DNA of 6,463 nt. Origin: UBA7803 sp041690675. GTDB lineage: Bacteria; Pseudomonadota; Gammaproteobacteria; Pseudomonadales; Azotimanducaceae. The stretch lies in assembly GCA_041690675.1 (NCBI GenBank), contig JAWLGU010000139.1:1-6463 (forward strand). The letters are read 5' to 3'. Positions within the stretch are counted from its first letter, which is position 1, and each line of letters opens with the position of its first letter. Shown here piece by piece: positions 5,016 through 6,463 of this stretch. The position numbers were made by a program, and so were the translations under genes. Below the pieces are notes generated by a model that was not told the origin of the DNA, did no database searches, and saw nothing but the letters and a program-made list of their open reading frames with translations.

Positions 5016-6463
5016 ATGTTGCGTATCGCCCACGACGCGCTCACGTTCGACGACGTACTGCTCCTCCCCGCTTTTTCTCAGGTTCTGCCGTCCGAGGTTT
5101 CACTGGAAACCCGTCTGACCCGCGAGATCACTCTCAACATCCCGCTCATGTCCGCGGCCATGGACACGGTCACCGAGGCGCGCCTGGCCATCGCCCTGGC
5201 CCAGGAAGGCGGCATCGGCATCGTCCACAAGAACATGAGCGTGGAGGCCCAGGCCCGCGAAGTGCGGGCGGTGAAGAAATTCGAGAGCGGCGTCATCCGC
5301 GACCCCATCACCATCCACCCGGACCGCACCGTGGCCGATCTCATCGAGCTCACCATGGAGCACAAGATATCCGGGGTGCCGGTGGTGGAGGGCAATGCCC
5401 TGGTGGGCATCATCACCAGCCGCGACGTGCGTTTCGAACGGCGCATGGATGCCCGCATCCGCGACGTCATGACGCCGAAGGAAAAGCTGGTCACCGCCGG
5501 CGAAGACGCCTCCTTCGAGGAGATCACCGACATCCTCCATCGCCACCGCATCGAGAAGGTGCTGCTGGTCAATGATGCCTTCGAGCTGAAGGGCATGGTG
5601 ACGGTGAAGGACATCAACAAGGCCAAGGCCTTCCCCAATGCCTGCAAGGACGCCCACGGATCGCTTCGGGTGGGCGCCGGCGTGGGCACGGGTGCGGAGA
5701 CCGAGGAGCGGGTCGCCGCACTGGTGGAAGCCGGCGTGGACGTGCTGGTGGTGGACACCGCCCATGGGCATTCCTCCCGGGTGCTGGAGCGGGTGCGCTG
5801 GGTGAAGGACAACTATCCCGGCATCGGCCTCATCGCCGGCAACATCGCCACTCGGGAGGGCGCCGCGGCGCTGATCGAAGCCGGCGTGGACGCCATCAAG
5901 GTGGGCATCGGGCCCGGTTCCATCTGCACCACACGAGTGGTCACCGGCATCGGGGTGCCGCAGATCACGGCCATCTCCGAGGCTGCCGAGGTCGCCGACC
6001 GGCACGACCTGCCGGTGATCGCCGACGGCGGCATCCGCTACTCCGGTGACATCGCCAAGGCCATCGCCGCCGGCGCCAGCGTCGTCATGGTGGGCGGGCT
6101 GCTCGCCGGCACCGACGAGGCCCCCGGTGAAGTGGAGCTGTACCAGGGGCGCACCTACAAGGCCTACCGCGGCATGGGCTCCCTGGGAGCCATGGGCGAA
6201 TCTCACGGCTCCAGCGACCGCTATTTCCAGGAGCCGGAGCAGGACGCCCGCAAGCTGGTGCCGGAAGGCATCGAGGGGCGGGTGCCGTACCGGGGCCCGG
6301 TGAGTCCCATCGTTCACCAGCTCATGGGCGGGCTGCGCGCCTCCATGGGCTATACGGGCAGCCCGGACATCGCCACCATGCGCACCCGGCCCCAGTTCGT
6401 GCGGGTCAGCGCCGCGAGCATGGTGGAGAGTCACGTCCACGACGTGGCCATCACCAAAGAAGC
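5016..6463 (+). CDS. guaB: Inosine-5'-monophosphate dehydrogenase, 3' end cut by window
   Basis: GuaB oxidises IMP to XMP with NAD+, the first committed and rate-limiting step of guanine nucleotide synthesis in the cytoplasm. The frame is open from the ATG at 5016 to the window end, giving 482 residues without a stop. The E. coli enzyme has 488 and ends shortly after HVHDVTITKE, matching HVHDVAITKE here, so only a few residues are missing. The N-terminus has the typical LTFDDVLLLPA and PLMSAAMDTVTE. Two CBS domains, the regulatory Bateman module, cover about 94-200 (GVPVVEGNALVGIITSRDV; RIEKVLLVND with GMVTVKDI). The catalytic barrel follows, with VVDTAHGH (245-252), the active-site loop GPGSICTTR (299-307, nucleophile Cys304), ADGGIR (336-341), YRGMGSLGAM (384-393) and the flap SSDRYFQ with the catalytic Arg402-Tyr403. 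It is read from its own promoter; guaA often follows, but that lies outside the window. Confidence 0.98.
   Translation, partial: MLRIAHDALTFDDVLLLPAFSQVLPSEVSLETRLTREITLNIPLMSAAMDTVTEARLAIALAQEGGIGIVHKNMSVEAQAREVRAVKKFESGVIRDPITIHPDRTVADLIELTMEHKISGVPVVEGNALVGIITSRDVRFERRMDARIRDVMTPKEKLVTAGEDASFEEITDILHRHRIEKVLLVNDAFELKGMVTVKDINKAKAFPNACKDAHGSLRVGAGVGTGAETEERVAALVEAGVDVLVVDTAHGHSSRVLERVRWVKDNYPGIGLIAGNIATREGAAALIEAGVDAIKVGIGPGSICTTRVVTGIGVPQITAISEAAEVADRHDLPVIADGGIRYSGDIAKAIAAGASVVMVGGLLAGTDEAPGEVELYQGRTYKAYRGMGSLGAMGESHGSSDRYFQEPEQDARKLVPEGIEGRVPYRGPVSPIVHQLMGGLRASMGYTGSPDIATMRTRPQFVRVSAASMVESHVHDVAITKE

Noticed and set aside
3505..5016. 503-residue minus-strand frame and 445-residue plus-strand frame (3654-4991) overlapping xseA
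   Set aside because: Both are low-complexity Pro/Arg/Ala/Gly-rich translations. XseA matches its family from end to end in the frame at 3576-4955, so these are composition artefacts.
5100..6440. 446-residue antisense open frame across guaB
   Set aside because: It follows from GC-rich codon bias in guaB. The product is rich in His, Gly and Asp without a recognisable family, while guaB itself is complete in motifs.
1..6463. Novel defence, mobile or CRISPR-like system
   Set aside because: The whole window is accounted for by conserved core genes in a known order. No spaced repeats, transposase, integrase, toxin-antitoxin pair or unassigned gene was found.

Overview
This window is an ordinary, well-conserved housekeeping locus from a GC-rich gammaproteobacterium. 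The order is hisS (3' end), yfgM, bamB, der, then xseA on the opposite strand, then guaB reading away from xseA. I recall this same arrangement (hisS-yfgM-bamB-der, with xseA and guaB divergent nearby) from Escherichia coli and many other gammaproteobacteria. By eye the base composition is about two-thirds G+C with strong G/C bias at third codon positions. Together with the gammaproteobacterial YfgM-BamB pair, this suggests a high-GC lineage, possibly Ectothiorhodospiraceae or Chromatiales-like. The genus cannot be fixed from this sequence alone.

Layout. Bases 1-240 hold the last 79 codons of histidyl-tRNA synthetase. After 43 bases comes yfgM (284-910), a single-span membrane protein linked to the Sec translocon. 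It overlaps bamB (about 894-2150), the lipoprotein beta-propeller of the outer-membrane beta-barrel assembly machine. Six bases later der (2157-3566) encodes the double GTPase needed for 50S ribosome assembly. These four genes share a strand, are tightly packed or overlapping, and are probably co-transcribed. der then converges with xseA (3576-4955, minus strand), the large subunit of exonuclease VII. Only 9 bases separate the stop codons, and both stops lie in the arms of a perfect inverted repeat. A 60-base divergent region with a good sigma-70-type promoter follows. Last is guaB (5016 to the window end), IMP dehydrogenase, which lacks only its final few residues.

How the genes relate. The plus-strand cluster joins translation (HisRS), inner-membrane secretion (YfgM), outer-membrane protein insertion (BamB) and ribosome assembly (Der). 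xseA serves DNA repair and guaB commits IMP to guanine nucleotide synthesis. Apart from the cuts at the window edges, every gene is full-length with its expected motifs. I see no mobile element, CRISPR array, tRNA, rRNA, integration scar or unknown gene, and no stretch over 300 bases lacks a gene.

I found no undescribed biological system. What merits a second look is small-scale: the nested convergent stop codons, the compact guaB promoter, the ambiguous bamB start, and a 30-base repeat in der whose copies differ only at synonymous positions.
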